Shown: positions 27,357-36,093 of the stretch, one piece after another
Layout: each line of letters opens with the position of its first letter
How positions within the stretch are numbered: position 1 is the stretch's first letter
From: Oceanospirillum beijerinckii DSM 7166
Lineage (GTDB): Bacteria > Pseudomonadota > Gammaproteobacteria > Pseudomonadales > Halomonadaceae
Direction: 5' to 3'
Length of the DNA: 45,834 nt
NCBI RefSeq assembly: GCF_000422425.1
Contig: NZ_KE383830.1
Span: forward strand, 1-45,834
Made by a program: the position numbers and the translations under genes
Notes under the pieces: model-generated
What the model was told of the DNA's origin: nothing
Databases searched by the model: none
Seen by the model: the letters and a program-made list of their open reading frames with translations, nothing else

Positions 27357-30300
27357 ATGAGTAATAAAACTTCGATTCGCTCCAAGCTGCTAAGTGTAGC
27401 CTTTTCAGCAGGTGCACTGGTTGCTGCAGGTGCTCTTGTCACCGTTTTAGGTCAGGGCGAAAACATTATATATATCGCATTGGCTCTGGAAGCTGCAGCT
27501 TTATTGGTTTTATTTGCGGGTGCGCGCTCGGTGCTCAATCAAGTAGACCAGCCTGTACATCAGTTGATGGCAGTGGCTAAGCAGATGGCTGATGGCAAAG
27601 CTCCAACGGATACTGTGCCCGTCATTGATAATGAGATTGGTGCTGTCATTCGAATACTGAGTGACTCTCAGGATGGCCAGCAGAAAAAATACCAGCATGA
27701 CCTGGAAGAACAGCAAAAGCAGCGACAGAAAGAGGCCCGTCAGCTGGAAGTTTTGAGTCGTATCAAGCGCGGCCTTGATGTGGTCAACACAAATGTAATG
27801 ATTGCAGATGCTGAACTTAACATTATCTATGTTAATGCTTCAATCCAGCGCATGTTGAGAGAACGTGAAGCTGATATTAAGGCAAATCTTCCGCACTTTG
27901 ATGCAGGTAATTTAATTGGGAAGAATATTGACATATTTCATCGCAACCCAAATTACCAGCGCAAGCTGTTGGCTGGCCTGGGAAATGCCCACAAGGCCAA
28001 AATTAATGTTGGAGATACTACGTTTTCCCTGGTAGTTCACCCTATCGGAAGTAATGGCGAGCGTCAGGGTTACATTGTTGAGTGGGAAGATTTGACTGAC
28101 ACTCTGGTTCGTGAGGCAAGAGAAGCTCAGTTACGTGATGAGCAAGTTCGACTGTTAGAAGAAACTCAGCGTATTCGTAAAGGATTAGATGTAGTTAATA
28201 CCAATGTGATGATCTCCGACGCTGATCTGAACATTATTTATGTTAATGATTCTATTCAGGTCATGCTTAAGCGTAATGAGCCAGAGATTCAGAAAGAGCT
28301 GCCTCATTTCGATGCTAGCAACCTGATCGGTCAGAACATTGATGGTTTCCACAAAAATCCTGAAATGCAGCGCAAGATGCTTAAAGGGTTGGAGTCGACT
28401 CATAAGACAACCTTGGCGATTGGTGACAGTTCATTTGCTCTTGAAGTTAACCCCATAGGCGGTCGGGATAATCGTCAGGGGTTTGTTGTTGAATGGAAAG
28501 ATATGACTGAGACTTTGGCTATGGAGGCTAAAGAGGCTCAGTTTAAAGAAGAGCAGAAGCAGATATTGGAGGAAACGCAACGCATACGTCGCGGCTTGGA
28601 TGTTGTTAATACCAATGTGATGATATCGGATGCTGATCTGAATATTATTTATGTTAATGATTCAATTCAGGAAATGCTGAAACATAATGAGAGCGAGATT
28701 CAAAAAGAGCTGCCTCATTTTGATGCAAATAACCTAATTGGTCAGAATATTGATGGTTTTCATAAAAACCCTGAAATGCAACGTAAGATGCTTGCAGGCT
28801 TGCAAGACACTCATAACGCCACTTTGAAAATAGGTGACAGCACTTTTGCGCTTCAGGTTAATCCGATTGGTACGCCGAATAATCGCCAGGGATTTGTAGT
28901 TGAATGGCGGGATATGACAGAAGTTTTGCGCCGAGAAGCCGCAGAAAAAGAAGCTTTGAAAAAGCAGACTGAGCTTGCAGAAGCTAATCATCGTATACGC
29001 AATGCTTTAGATAATGTGTCCAGTAATGTGATGATGGCGGATAATGACGGTAAGCTTATCTATGTGAATAAGGCATTAAAAGAGATGTTCCGTGCATCTC
29101 AAAGCCAAATTCAGCAGGTTTATCCGCATTTTGATGTAGATAATCTAATTGGTCAGAACTTTGATGGTTTCCACAAAGATCCCTCTCATCAGCGTCGTAT
29201 GGTCGCTGGTATGACAGGTACTCACCATGCCAAGCTTTCCATTGCTGGCCGACACTTTGCATTTATTGCTAACCCAATTTTCAACGAGAATAATGAGCGT
29301 TTGGGTACAGTGGTGGAATGGTCTGACACGACAAGTGAAACCCAGGCTCAGGCTGAGATTGCGGATATTGTAGAAGGTGCAAGTCGTGGTGACTTTAACC
29401 GCCGCATTAATACTCAGGGTAAGGACGGCTTCTTTGAGGAGCTGGCAACCGGCATTAATAATGTAATGGAAACCACCTCTGACGGTTTATCTGAGCTTGC
29501 CCGGGTGCTGGGGGCTATGTCTCAAGGTGATTTGACTCAGAAAATCGATAAAGATTTTGATGGCATGTTTGGTCAGCTCAAGGGCGATGCCAACGCTACT
29601 ATTGATCAGCTGTCTGGTATTGTGACTCGCATTAAGGAAGCATCTGATGCGATTAACACAGCATCCAGTGAGATTGCTGCGGGTAATAGCGATCTATCCC
29701 AGCGCACGGAAGAGCAAGCTTCAAGTTTGGAAGAGACAGCGGCTTCTATGGAGCAATTGACTTCTACGGTACAGCAAAATGCTGAGAATGCTTCTCAGGC
29801 AAATAGTTTGGCTCAGGGCGCGAGTAGAATTGCTCAGAAAGGCGGTGATGTTGTTAGCCAGGTGGTCAGTACAATGCGTACCATCAGTGATAACTCAAAA
29901 CAAGTAGAAGAGATTATTAGTGTCATTGACAGTATCGCCTTCCAAACTAATATTCTGGCATTGAATGCTGCTGTTGAAGCTGCAAGGGCTGGTGAGCAGG
30001 GTCGAGGTTTTGCAGTGGTGGCTACAGAAGTCCGTAACCTGGCGAAACGCAGTGCGGGTGCTGCGAAAGAGATTAAGGAGTTGATTGTTACTTCTGTTGA
30101 TACTGTAGATGAAGGTTCCAAGTTGGTTGATGATGCAGGTACCACAATGAAAGATATTGTGGATGCGATTGGCCAGGTAACCAGTATCATGACTGAGATC
30201 TCTGCTGCTTCTGAAGAGCAGCGTTCAGGGATTGAGCAAGTGAATACCGCAATTACCCAGATTGATGAAGTGACTCAGCAGAATGCGGCCTTGGTTGAAC

Positions 30301-30545
30301 AGGCTGCTGCTGCTGCTGAGTCTACTGAAGAGCAAGCGCGCTCCTTGGTTAACTCTGTGAGCTTGTTTAAGCTGGACGCTAATGCCAGCTACTCGGCAGC
30401 AATAGAGTCTCCGGTTGTGGCAACTCAAAGCCAAATTAAATCTGAACCAGTTATTTCTCCTGTGAAGAGTGCACATCAAGGCATGTCACCTGGCTCAACT
30501 AAGCCAGCTAGTTTAAGGGATGACGATGACCGGGAAGAGTTCTAA
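27357..30545 (+). CDS. Aer2-like chemoreceptor with four tandem heme-type PAS domains
   Basis: A 1062-residue methyl-accepting protein from ATG 27357 (GGAG nine bases upstream; a TTG at 27342 is an alternative). Two N-terminal helices (about 12-55) are followed by a HAMP-like linker and four PAS domains spaced exactly 137 residues apart. Each has FH(R/K)(N/D)P and a late (V)EW: H195/W243, H332/W380, H469/W517, H606/W655. In P. aeruginosa Aer2 a PAS with this kind of His (H234) and Trp (W283) binds heme b and O2. A poly-HAMP segment (about 665-775) and the signalling hairpin ([20 protein letters not shown]) follow. The C-terminus is DREEF, a degenerate CheR-tether. Position between cheW and cheR matches aer2/mcpB of the Che2 cluster. 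Gas sensing (O2, possibly NO or CO) is inferred. Confidence 0.87.
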   Translation: MSNKTSIRSKLLSVAFSAGALVAAGALVTVLGQGENIIYIALALEAAALLVLFAGARSVLNQVDQPVHQLMAVAKQMADGKAPTDTVPVIDNEIGAVIRILSDSQDGQQKKYQHDLEEQQKQRQKEARQLEVLSRIKRGLDVVNTNVMIADAELNIIYVNASIQRMLREREADIKANLPHFDAGNLIGKNIDIFHRNPNYQRKLLAGLGNAHKAKINVGDTTFSLVVHPIGSNGERQGYIVEWEDLTDTLVREAREAQLRDEQVRLLEETQRIRKGLDVVNTNVMISDADLNIIYVNDSIQVMLKRNEPEIQKELPHFDASNLIGQNIDGFHKNPEMQRKMLKGLESTHKTTLAIGDSSFALEVNPIGGRDNRQGFVVEWKDMTETLAMEAKEAQFKEEQKQILEETQRIRRGLDVVNTNVMISDADLNIIYVNDSIQEMLKHNESEIQKELPHFDANNLIGQNIDGFHKNPEMQRKMLAGLQDTHNATLKIGDSTFALQVNPIGTPNNRQGFVVEWRDMTEVLRREAAEKEALKKQTELAEANHRIRNALDNVSSNVMMADNDGKLIYVNKALKEMFRASQSQIQQVYPHFDVDNLIGQNFDGFHKDPSHQRRMVAGMTGTHHAKLSIAGRHFAFIANPIFNENNERLGTVVEWSDTTSETQAQAEIADIVEGASRGDFNRRINTQGKDGFFEELATGINNVMETTSDGLSELARVLGAMSQGDLTQKIDKDFDGMFGQLKGDANATIDQLSGIVTRIKEASDAINTASSEIAAGNSDLSQRTEEQASSLEETAASMEQLTSTVQQNAENASQANSLAQGASRIAQKGGDVVSQVVSTMRTISDNSKQVEEIISVIDSIAFQTNILALNAAVEAARAGEQGRGFAVVATEVRNLAKRSAGAAKEIKELIVTSVDTVDEGSKLVDDAGTTMKDIVDAIGQVTSIMTEISAASEEQRSGIEQVNTAITQIDEVTQQNAALVEQAAAAAESTEEQARSLVNSVSLFKLDANASYSAAIESPVVATQSQIKSEPVISPVKSAHQGMSPGSTKPASLRDDDDREEF
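27759..29345 (+). repeat. Four tandem PAS-encoding units of about 411 bp
   Basis: Units begin at about 27759, 28170, 28581 and 28992, each opening with codons for R-I-(K/R)-x-(G/A)-L-D. Units two and three are the closest ([20 protein letters not shown] in both), with many synonymous differences between them, as expected of an older duplication kept by selection. Unit four is the most diverged. Confidence 0.85.
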
Positions 30546-30567
30546 GTAACTACCTTGTTTAGACGTT

Positions 30568-30596
30568 AAATAGGCTGCTTATGCAGCCTATTTTTT
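30568..30596 (+). terminator. Terminator-like hairpin inside the che cluster
   Basis: AAATAGGCTGC (30568-30578) pairs with GCAGCCTATTT (30583-30593) around TTAT, and six Ts run through 30596. It sits between the receptor gene and cheR and overlaps nothing coding. It may reduce expression of cheR and later genes relative to the array genes. Confidence 0.75.
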
Positions 30597-30608
30597 AGGA
30601 AGAGTGAG

Positions 30609-31433
30609 ATGCAGGCTGATCAATTGAGTAGAGAGTTTCATTTTACAGAGGATGACTTCCTCATAATCAAGGATTTGATATATAAACGGGCGGGTATCAA
30701 TCTTGCAATTTCTAAGCGGGATATGGTTTATAGTCGACTTTCACGTCGATTGAGAGCAAACAAACTAAGAACATTCCAGCAATATCTCGCACTGCTGAAT
30801 GATCCCAAGGGTGATGAGCAACAAGAGTTTGTTAACTCCTTAACGACTAATCTAACCTCATTTTTTCGTGAGGCCCATCATTTTGATATTCTCAAAGAGT
30901 TTCTTCAGGATAGGAAAACGCCAGTAAAGATCTGGTGCTGTGCTGCTTCTACGGGAGAAGAACCTTATTCCATCGCCATGGCATGTGCAGAGCACTATCA
31001 AAGCTTTCGTCCTCCGGTTGAAATCTGGGCTTCAGATTTAGACACAAAGGTGCTGGCTAAAGCCGAAAAAGGTATCTATTCTTTTGATAGAGTAGAAAGG
31101 CTTTCAGATCAAAGGCTTAAAGCATTCTTTTTTCGTGGAAAAGGTGATAATTTAGGACTGGTTAAAGTAAAATCAGAGTTACAGGATATGATTCGTTTTT
31201 TCCAACTAAATCTGTTGGATAAACGATGGCCTTTTAATGAGCAGTTTGATGTCATTTTTTGTCGCAATGTCATGATTTACTTTGATAAACCGACGCAGCG
31301 TAATGTGCTGACAAATTTTCTGCCTCATATAAAAGATGATGGCTTGTTGTTTGCGGGACACTCGGAGAGCTTTCCTCAAGCATCAGACCTTTTTACTCTT
31401 CGTAGGCATACGGTTTATACAAAAGCCCGCTAG
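30609..31433 (+). CDS. cheR: Chemoreceptor glutamate methyltransferase CheR
   Basis: A 274-residue S-adenosylmethionine-dependent methyltransferase that methylates glutamates of chemoreceptors. The N-terminal helical domain (about 10-75) contains YSRLSRRLRA. The SAM motif is WCCAASTGEEPYSIAM, with later DVIFCRNVMIYFDKPTQ. There is no TPR extension. AGGAAGAG precedes the ATG. It follows the Aer2-like receptor gene, but the receptor's tethering pentapeptide is altered, so docking may be weak or may use other receptors. Confidence 0.94.
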   Translation: MQADQLSREFHFTEDDFLIIKDLIYKRAGINLAISKRDMVYSRLSRRLRANKLRTFQQYLALLNDPKGDEQQEFVNSLTTNLTSFFREAHHFDILKEFLQDRKTPVKIWCCAASTGEEPYSIAMACAEHYQSFRPPVEIWASDLDTKVLAKAEKGIYSFDRVERLSDQRLKAFFFRGKGDNLGLVKVKSELQDMIRFFQLNLLDKRWPFNEQFDVIFCRNVMIYFDKPTQRNVLTNFLPHIKDDGLLFAGHSESFPQASDLFTLRRHTVYTKAR

Positions 31434-31483
31434 TATAAAGCGAAATATGATATTTCGGCAGCTTGGGTGTTGAGGCGGATTTT

Positions 31484-32092
31484 ATGGAAACGTTACATGA
31501 AGCGGCACAGCCAAAAGTTTATTTTGATCGTCAGTTCAACTGCCAGGTTGCTAAAATTCTCCCGGGTGAATTTTATGTGACTTCAGCAGATATGGCCATC
31601 AGTACTGTACTGGGTTCCTGTGTCTCTGCTTGTATCCGGGATAAACGCTTGAATATTGGGGGCATGAATCACTTTATGTTGCCCGGCAATTCGGATGTGT
31701 ATAATCCTCTTAGTGCTTCAGCGCGTTATGGTAGCTATGCCATGGAGATTTTAATCAATGAAATTCTTAAACGTGGTGCCAGTAGAGAAAACCTTGAAGC
31801 TAAAGTGTTCGGCGGTGGTAATGTGATCAAGTCAATTACCACAAGTAATGTGGGGCAACGGAATGCTAAGTTTGTTGTCGATTATTTAGGCTTTGAATCG
31901 ATTCCTATCGTTGCACAAGATTTAATGGATAGCTGTCCCAGGAAAGTAGTTTTCTTTCCAAACACTGGGAGAGTTTTAATGAAGCGACTGCACAATGAGC
32001 GTATTGATCGTGAGATTGTGGCGGTCGAGAATCGCTATAGTCAAACAATTGGCGCAGAGCCTGTCTCTAATGATATTGAACTGTTTGACTGA
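31484..32092 (+). CDS. cheD: Chemoreceptor glutamine deamidase CheD
   Basis: A 202-residue protein from ATG 31484, with GAGG about 10 bases upstream; a TTG seven codons earlier (31463) also opens the frame. The catalytic Cys and His of CheD are visible in STVLGSCVSACI and IGGMNHFMLP, with FGGGNVI further on. CheD deamidates receptor glutamines and in some bacteria interacts with CheC; no CheC is here. The protein ends NDIELFD, nearly the same tail as the MCP-like first gene of the cluster (GDIELF). Confidence 0.92.
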   Translation: METLHEAAQPKVYFDRQFNCQVAKILPGEFYVTSADMAISTVLGSCVSACIRDKRLNIGGMNHFMLPGNSDVYNPLSASARYGSYAMEILINEILKRGASRENLEAKVFGGGNVIKSITTSNVGQRNAKFVVDYLGFESIPIVAQDLMDSCPRKVVFFPNTGRVLMKRLHNERIDREIVAVENRYSQTIGAEPVSNDIELFD

Positions 32093-32104
32093 TCTAAGGA
32101 CGAG

Positions 32105-33160
32105 ATGGGTTTAATTATGATTGAGGTTGTAATTGTTGATGACTCAGCCTTAATAAGAAATCTGCTACGGGAGATTATTGACTCTCAGCCAGATATGAAG
32201 GTGACAGGTCTGGCTAATGATCCCATTGAGGCAAGGGAGATTATTCGTCAGGTTGATCCTGACGTCATTACATTGGACGTAGAGATGCCGAAAATGCATG
32301 GATTGGATTTTCTGGATAAATTGATGCGCCTGAGGCCGACACCTGTTGTTATGATTTCAACATTGACAACGCTGGGGTCGGATACAACTATACGGGCATT
32401 AGAACTTGGTGCAATCGATTTTGTGGCTAAGCCTAAAGTTGGTGTGGTCGGAGAGCTTAAAGCTTATACAGAAGAGATATGCGGAAAAATCCGTGTTGCG
32501 GCTCAAGCAGGGCCTCGCTTAGCTAAGGTTAGAAAGCAAAGCGGTAGAGCGACAGCTGCCCCGAAGAAAGAGATTCATTTCAAGCCCAGAGCACTGCAGA
32601 AATATATCGCTATTGGTTCTTCAACAGGAGGAACGGAGGCGATCAAGTCGTTCCTGATGCCGCTGCCTGAAACAACGCCTCCAATCGTTATTACTCAGCA
32701 CATGCCGCCTGGTTTTACCCGAACCTTTGCGGAGCGAATGAACGATATCTGTCGTTTATCCGTTAAAGAAGCAGAAGAGGGTGATATATTGAAGCCGGGC
32801 TGTGCCTATATAGCTCCTGGTGATCGTCATATGAAAGTGGTTCGTTGTAGCCGTGGGCTAAAAATTGAACTGGACAATGGCCCCTTGGTTAACCGACACA
32901 AGCCTTCAGTCGAAGTATTGTTCGATTCGACTCTGCCTTTTGCAAAAGACTTTGTTGGTGTGATTTTGACTGGAATGGGGGCTGATGGGGCCGAAGGCCT
33001 CAAACGTATGAGAGAGGCTGGAGCTCGCACACTGGGGCAGGATGAAAGCAGTTGTGTTGTGTATGGTATGCCTAAGGCTGCAGCAAAAATTGGTGCAGTA
33101 GAGTTTGTTGAGTCTTTGCAGAATATGCCAGCAAAGATTGCAGAAATTATGAACACCTAG
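32105..33160 (+). CDS. cheB: Protein-glutamate methylesterase/deamidase CheB
   Basis: A 351-residue response regulator with an N-terminal receiver (D12/D13 pocket, acceptor D58 in TLDVEMPKMHG, lysine FVAKPK). The C-terminal methylesterase has its catalytic triad in IGSSTGGTEAI (Ser), ITQHMPPGFT (His) and LTGMGADGAEG (Asp). It removes methyl groups from receptors for adaptation. The ATG at 32105 has AAGGA just upstream; a second ATG four codons later lacks one. It closes the adaptation set cheR-cheD-cheB. Confidence 0.94.
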   Translation: MGLIMIEVVIVDDSALIRNLLREIIDSQPDMKVTGLANDPIEAREIIRQVDPDVITLDVEMPKMHGLDFLDKLMRLRPTPVVMISTLTTLGSDTTIRALELGAIDFVAKPKVGVVGELKAYTEEICGKIRVAAQAGPRLAKVRKQSGRATAAPKKEIHFKPRALQKYIAIGSSTGGTEAIKSFLMPLPETTPPIVITQHMPPGFTRTFAERMNDICRLSVKEAEEGDILKPGCAYIAPGDRHMKVVRCSRGLKIELDNGPLVNRHKPSVEVLFDSTLPFAKDFVGVILTGMGADGAEGLKRMREAGARTLGQDESSCVVYGMPKAAAKIGAVEFVESLQNMPAKIAEIMNT

Positions 33161-33183
33161 CGTTTTTTCAAGATGGAGAGTGT

Positions 33184-33489
33184 ATGAATATTCAAACCTC
33201 AATTAGTCATGATCAGAGCCTGATGCGTATGAGTGGGCGATTTGATTTTAATGCCCATAAAGTTTTTCGCGAAACCTACCAGCAACTGTTGGATAACAGT
33301 GCAGTTAAGAGTTTGACTCTGGATCTGAGCCAGGTTGAGTACTTGGACAGTTCTGCTTTGGGGATGCTGCTACAACCTAAAGAGAAAGCAGATGCTTTGA
33401 ATAAAGTGATCAGATTGCAAAATTGCTCGCAGTTGGCTAAAGATGTGCTGGCGATAGCCAACTTTGACAAGCTGTTTGATATTTCCTGA
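33184..33489 (+). CDS. STAS-domain anti-sigma-factor antagonist-like protein (HsbA-like)
   Basis: A 101-residue single STAS domain. The phosphorylatable serine motif is seen as VEYLDSSALGMLL. Such proteins switch partners with a serine kinase and are reactivated by a PP2C phosphatase. Here the next gene, 13 bp downstream, encodes both activities in one response regulator, as in the P. aeruginosa HsbR-HsbA pair. The target that this protein releases or sequesters (an anti-sigma factor, or a diguanylate cyclase as for HsbA) is not in the window. Confidence 0.88.
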   Translation: MNIQTSISHDQSLMRMSGRFDFNAHKVFRETYQQLLDNSAVKSLTLDLSQVEYLDSSALGMLLQPKEKADALNKVIRLQNCSQLAKDVLAIANFDKLFDIS

Positions 33490-33502
33490 TCAGGACTAGT
33501 AT

Positions 33503-35209
33503 ATGCGTATTTTGGCTGTAGATGACACTCGTGCAAACCTGGTCTTACTGCAAGCAATGCTGAAAAGAGCCGGGCATGAGGTGGTCACCGCGGAGAATGG
33601 AGAGCAGTCTCTTGAAGTATTCGAGATAGAGGCTCCTGATTTGGTGTTGATGGATGTGATGATGCCTGGAATGGACGGTTTTGAGGCAGCCCAGAGACTT
33701 CAGCAGATGGCTTCGCCGCGTTGGGTGCCAATCATTTTCATCTCAGCCGCTGCTACCGAAGAATATTATATCAAGGGTCATCAGTCTGGTGGCGCTGACT
33801 ACCTGTTTAAGCCAATTAATCAGGTTATTCTTAATACTAAGATAGAGGCTATTAAACGTATTGTTGACATGCAAAATACGTTAGCTAATCAAAACAAGGT
33901 ATTGCAGGAGTATGTTGAAAAAGACGAAGAGGAGCGTCGTATATCTCGTCATATCATGGAGCATATGGCGGAAAGTAAGGGGCTGGATGATCCTCTGATT
34001 AAATATATGCTCTCACCTGCAGAGCAGTTTAGTGGCGATGTCCTGTGTGCAGCGCGCTCGCCCAGTAACCGTCTTTACCTGTTGATCGGAGATGCAGTCG
34101 GTCATGGTTTAGCCGCTGCAATCAATACTATTCCAATTTCAGGGACATTCTACCCTATGGTCTATAAAGGCTTTGAGCTGCCGACCATAGGTCGCGAGCT
34201 TAATCGCCGGATCAAGGAAACCATGCCGACAGGTTGTTTTGTAGCTTGTGGTATCGTCATGGTCGATCCTATGGAGTCTTATGTTGAAGTTTGGAATGCT
34301 GGTCTGCCGACATTCTATTGTATTGACTCTTTTGGCAATGTGATGGATACCTTTGAGTCCAGTCAGTTACCTCTTGGGGTATTGTCTGGCTCACAATATG
34401 AGGTTGAGAGCCAAATTGTGCCATACATGCCTGGTAATCAGATTGTTGTTTTCTCAGATGGATTGATTGAGGCAGAGAATAGTGAGCAAGAATTTTTCGG
34501 TGTTGAGCGTTTGCTATCTTGCCTGAACCATCCCGAAAACCGTATGGATGATATTAAGCATGCTTTGGAAGAGTTTCTGGGCGATGAGAAGCCTCATGAT
34601 GATGTAACTTTGGCATTGATTGATATGCCATTCCAGGATCAAATCAGTAGCTATGCAATAGAGGCGCGATCGGAGCAAGCAACTCCTCAGGCTGGTATCG
34701 AAGAAACTGATGATATTCAGTGGCAGACCAGTTTCCATATGGGAGCCGAAGAGATTAAAAACCTTGACCTGACGCCTATGCTTCTTAGTGTAATTACTCA
34801 ATTCAAAGGTGTGGAGTCTCATAATCAAAAGCTATTCCTTATTTTGTCTGAACTATTAAACAATGCGCTGGATCACGGGTTACTCGAGCTGGATTCTTCT
34901 CTAAAAACAGGACCTGATGCGTTTGAAACCTATCTGAATGCTCGTCACGAGCGCTTGGCTGCTATGACTCAAGGGTATATTGTTATCAGTGCCCGCAAGA
35001 TACGTTTGCATGATGAGCTTATTCTGCGTCTAACTATTGAAGACAGCGGTAAAGGCTTTGATCACAAGAAAGTATTGGAGAATGCAGGCGAAAGTGTGCA
35101 GATGCATGGGCGTGGTATTAAGCTGGTTCAGCAGTTATGCCGGGGGATGAAATACAGCGAAACCGGCAGTTCCGTTACCGTTGATTACACCTTAGATCAT
35201 TTAGTTTAA
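33503..35209 (+). CDS. Response regulator REC-PP2C-HATPase, HsbR-like partner switch
   Basis: A 568-residue cytoplasmic protein. The receiver (1-120) has D7/D8, acceptor D51 and lysine FKPIN. A helical linker (about 120-150) leads to a SpoIIE/RsbU-type PP2C phosphatase (about 160-370) with metal aspartates in SGDVL (D179), GDAVGHG (D197), SDGLIEAEN and DDVTLAL. The C-terminal HATPase (about 420-565) is RsbW-like, with SELLNNALDHG, EDSGKGFD and GRGIKLVQQL. Both opposing enzymes look active, so phosphorylation of the receiver could choose between dephosphorylating and phosphorylating the STAS protein just upstream. This domain order is that of P. aeruginosa HsbR. CheA is the nearest kinase; HptB-type input is the known alternative. 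Confidence 0.87.
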   Translation: MRILAVDDTRANLVLLQAMLKRAGHEVVTAENGEQSLEVFEIEAPDLVLMDVMMPGMDGFEAAQRLQQMASPRWVPIIFISAAATEEYYIKGHQSGGADYLFKPINQVILNTKIEAIKRIVDMQNTLANQNKVLQEYVEKDEEERRISRHIMEHMAESKGLDDPLIKYMLSPAEQFSGDVLCAARSPSNRLYLLIGDAVGHGLAAAINTIPISGTFYPMVYKGFELPTIGRELNRRIKETMPTGCFVACGIVMVDPMESYVEVWNAGLPTFYCIDSFGNVMDTFESSQLPLGVLSGSQYEVESQIVPYMPGNQIVVFSDGLIEAENSEQEFFGVERLLSCLNHPENRMDDIKHALEEFLGDEKPHDDVTLALIDMPFQDQISSYAIEARSEQATPQAGIEETDDIQWQTSFHMGAEEIKNLDLTPMLLSVITQFKGVESHNQKLFLILSELLNNALDHGLLELDSSLKTGPDAFETYLNARHERLAAMTQGYIVISARKIRLHDELILRLTIEDSGKGFDHKKVLENAGESVQMHGRGIKLVQQLCRGMKYSETGSSVTVDYTLDHLV

Positions 35210-35214
35210 GAATA

Positions 35215-36093
35215 ATGAAGACAATAGGTTTTATTGGCATTGGTCTCATGGGTAGGCCAATGTCCTCGCGTTTGTTAGGCGCGGGCTTTTCACTTACAGT
35301 CTGGAACAGAAGTTTTGAAAAGTGCTTGCCTTTAGTTAATGACGGTGCCAAACAGGCTGCCTCTGTAAACGACGTTGTTTCCTCATGTGATGTTATCTGT
35401 TTATGTTTGAGCGATACCATGGCTGTCGAGCAGGTAGTTGCAAAGGTGTTGCCAGAATTTACTCAAGGGCAGGTTGTCGTCGATTTCTCCAGTATTGACC
35501 CCATTTCTACTCGTAGATTGGCTAGCCAGGTTCAACAGAAAGGTGCTTTTTGGGTTGATTGTCCTGTTTCTGGCGGTGTTGCTGGAGCTGCTGCAGGCAC
35601 CTTGGCCATGATGGCCGGTGGTGAAGAAGTGATTGTTGATCAGCTCAGGCCAGTTTTAGCTCACCTATCATCGCGAGTGACCTATATGGGGCCTAATGGT
35701 GCGGGGCAATATACTAAGATATGCAATCAGATGATAGTTGGCTGCAATGCATTGGTTATTGCCGAAGTCGTAGCGTTAGCGGAAAAAGCCGGTGTCAATA
35801 GTCAGAAATTAGCGGAAGCGTTCGCGGGAGGCTTTGCTGACTCAAAGCCCTTGCAGATTTTGGCTCCAGAGATGGCTGAGCGGCGTTTCGATCCCATCAA
35901 ATGGCATGTCAAAACTCTGAGTAAAGATCTGGATATGGCTATTGAGCATTCCAAAATTGTGGCTTCAAGCACTCCTATGTCTGCTTTAGCAGCTCAATTG
36001 ATGCGCTTGCATGCTTGTCAGGGGTTTGCGGATAAAGATCCTTCGACACTTATCAGGCTCTATACGGAGGCAGCCAACGACCATGATGGATAA
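35215..36093 (+). CDS. glxR: 2-hydroxy-3-oxopropionate reductase-like (beta-hydroxyacid dehydrogenase family)
   Basis: A 292-residue NAD(P)-dependent reductase. The Rossmann motif is GFIGIGLMGRPM, the substrate signature DCPVSGGVAGAAAGTLAMMA, and the catalytic lysine region GAGQYTKICNQMIVGCN. The family includes tartronate semialdehyde reductase and 3-hydroxyisobutyrate dehydrogenase. The overlapping downstream hydroxypyruvate isomerase gene favours tartronate semialdehyde to D-glycerate. The start lies 5 bp after the REC-PP2C gene, so it is probably cotranscribed with the signalling operon or reads from a promoter inside it. No glyoxylate carboligase (gcl) is nearby. Confidence 0.8.
   Translation: MKTIGFIGIGLMGRPMSSRLLGAGFSLTVWNRSFEKCLPLVNDGAKQAASVNDVVSSCDVICLCLSDTMAVEQVVAKVLPEFTQGQVVVDFSSIDPISTRRLASQVQQKGAFWVDCPVSGGVAGAAAGTLAMMAGGEEVIVDQLRPVLAHLSSRVTYMGPNGAGQYTKICNQMIVGCNALVIAEVVALAEKAGVNSQKLAEAFAGGFADSKPLQILAPEMAERRFDPIKWHVKTLSKDLDMAIEHSKIVASSTPMSALAAQLMRLHACQGFADKDPSTLIRLYTEAANDHDG

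Noticed and set aside
36011-36082. N-terminal extension of hyi
   Set aside because: It lies within glxR and encodes an arginine-rich stretch absent from the family. The ATG pair at 36083/36086 fits the usual length.
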